Positions 7,728-8,069 of a DNA stretch of 8,069 nucleotides are shown here, piece by piece; position 1 is the first letter of the stretch; the number at the start of each line of letters is the position of its first letter. This DNA is from an uncultured Erysipelotrichaceae bacterium. GTDB taxonomy: Bacteria; Bacillota_I; Bacilli_A; RFN20; CAG-826. The position numbers were made by a program, and so were the translations under genes. Location of the stretch: NCBI GenBank assembly GCA_902774655.1, contig CACYJD010000021.1, positions 1 to 8,069 of the forward strand, given 5' to 3'. Below the pieces are notes generated by a model, which worked only from the letters and a program-made list of their open reading frames with translations, was not told where the DNA came from and searched no databases.

Positions 7728-7751
7728 TTATAACTCTGTTTTTAGTCAATC

Positions 7752-7774
7752 AATACCCTTTATGGGTATTTTTT
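7752..7774 (+). terminator. Rho-independent terminator of the mal operon
   Basis: A perfect 7-bp inverted repeat (AATACCC / GGGTATT) with a 5-nt loop (TTTAT) runs directly into a T-run, giving six consecutive T from the end of the stem. It starts 25 bases after the stop of the last lipoprotein gene. No matching A-run lies upstream, so it works in one direction only. It separates the transporter operon from glgC. Confidence 0.88.
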
Positions 7775-7791
7775 ATTATCTAATTAATGCC

Positions 7792-7809
7792 TATTAAGTT
7801 TACTTAATA
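7792..7809 (+). promoter_or_regulatory. 18-nt perfect palindrome, candidate operator of glgC
   Basis: TATTAAGT-TT-ACTTAATA has 8-bp arms around a 2-nt centre. It covers the -35 position of the proposed glgC promoter and lies between the terminator and the -10 box. A protein bound here would compete with RNA polymerase. The arms are AT-only except for one G and one C, so a chance palindrome is possible. The centre is unlike the CG centre of most LacI-family operators. Confidence 0.45.
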
Positions 7810-7832
7810 CATTATTGTTGTTAAAATACAAT
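7799..7832 (+). promoter_or_regulatory. Predicted sigma-A promoter of glgC
   Basis: TTTACT (7799-7804), 17 bases, then TAAAAT (7822-7827) preceded by TGT at 7819-7821, an extended -10 motif. A second reading on the same face is TTAATA (7804-7809), 17 bases, TACAAT (7827-7832). Either would start transcription just upstream of the strong ribosome site at 7845. The position after a terminator supports an independent promoter. Confidence 0.6.
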
Positions 7833-7844
7833 CAGTAATTTTAC

Positions 7845-7850
7845 GGAGGT
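7845..7850 (+). promoter_or_regulatory. Shine-Dalgarno site of glgC
   Basis: GGAGGT lies 4 bases before the ATG at 7855. It supports this start over the in-frame ATG at 7867. Confidence 0.8.
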
Positions 7851-7854
7851 CATT

Positions 7855-8069
7855 ATGTCCAATAAAATGGTAGCTATGATTTTGGCTGGCGGCCAAGGAA
7901 CCAGACTAGAATCTTTAACACACAAAGTTGCTAAACCTGCAGTTAGTTTTGGCGCTAAATATCGTATCATCGATTTCCCTCTTTCTAACTGCGCTAATAG
8001 TGGAATTCATACTGTCGGCATTTTAATGCAATATGAATCCACAGTTTTAGATAACTATATCGGTGATGG
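7855..8069 (+). CDS. glgC: Glucose-1-phosphate adenylyltransferase (ADP-glucose pyrophosphorylase), 3' partial
   Basis: The enzyme makes ADP-glucose from glucose-1-phosphate and ATP, the committed step of bacterial glycogen synthesis, in the cytoplasm. The first 71 codons are visible and the gene runs off the right edge. The N-terminus carries the nucleotidyltransferase signature LAGGQGTRL (10-18), followed by AKPAV (26-30) and FGAKYRIIDFPLSNCANSGI (32-51), which are diagnostic of GlgC. The usual FGGKY reads FGAKY here, a mild change. It has its own promoter after the mal operon terminator, so it is a separate unit, perhaps leading a glg operon. A GlgD-like paralogue is possible in Bacillota, but the intact signature motif favours the catalytic GlgC. 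Confidence 0.93.
   Translation, partial: MSNKMVAMILAGGQGTRLESLTHKVAKPAVSFGAKYRIIDFPLSNCANSGIHTVGILMQYESTVLDNYIGD

Noticed and set aside
1..8069. Possible recoding of TGA as tryptophan, as in many Mollicutes
   Set aside because: All tryptophans in the conserved motifs use TGG and no in-frame TGA occurs in the genes. The absence of TGA among six stops is too small a sample to argue from.
1..8069. CRISPR arrays, tRNA or rRNA genes, insertion sequences
   Set aside because: No direct-repeat array, cloverleaf-like or rRNA-like stretch, transposase or terminal inverted repeats were seen; almost all of the window is coding.

Overview
The window is an AT-rich stretch from a Gram-positive-type (monoderm) bacterium. 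It is densely packed: every gene lies on the + strand, intergenic gaps are near zero, Shine-Dalgarno sites are purine-rich, and three of the seven proteins are lipoproteins with classical lipoboxes. The GlgC start and the MalF/MalG/MalK sequences look like those of low-GC Bacillota or Mollicutes-related lineages (Erysipelotrichia, Acholeplasma or uncultured RF39-like groups). That placement is an inference from sequence style, not from a marker gene. Tryptophan is encoded by TGG and every complete gene reads through under the standard code, so there is no sign that TGA is recoded. The six visible stop codons are five TAA and one TAG.

Layout. Bases 1-7727 form one apparent transcription unit for uptake of maltose or maltodextrin: malF (5' end outside the window), malG, a lipid-anchored GH13 alpha-amylase-family enzyme, a very long MalK/MsmX-type ATPase (851 aa), and two unknown lipoproteins (220 and 233 aa). 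Genes are separated by 5 to 11 bases, by 1 base, or overlap by 1 or 11 bases. A Rho-independent terminator at 7752-7774 ends the unit. After it comes a short promoter region with an 18-nt perfect palindrome over the -35 position, then the first 71 codons of glgC (ADP-glucose pyrophosphorylase), which runs off the right edge.

How the parts fit. The surface-anchored GH13 enzyme would trim alpha-glucans just outside the membrane, MalF-MalG would carry the resulting oligosaccharides inward, and the ATPase would power the transport. The binding protein (MalE) is not in the window and probably lies upstream of malF. GlgC would turn glucose-1-phosphate from maltodextrin breakdown into ADP-glucose for glycogen, so import and storage sit side by side but on separate transcripts.

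The most unusual element is the ATPase. After a complete MalK-like protein of about 373 residues, it carries what look like two further copies of the MalK regulatory (TOBE/OB-like) domain, with about 215 residues of charged, alanine-rich helix that should form a coiled coil between them. The two downstream lipoproteins are unrecognised, share a similar C-terminal pattern, and may be accessory parts of the same uptake system.
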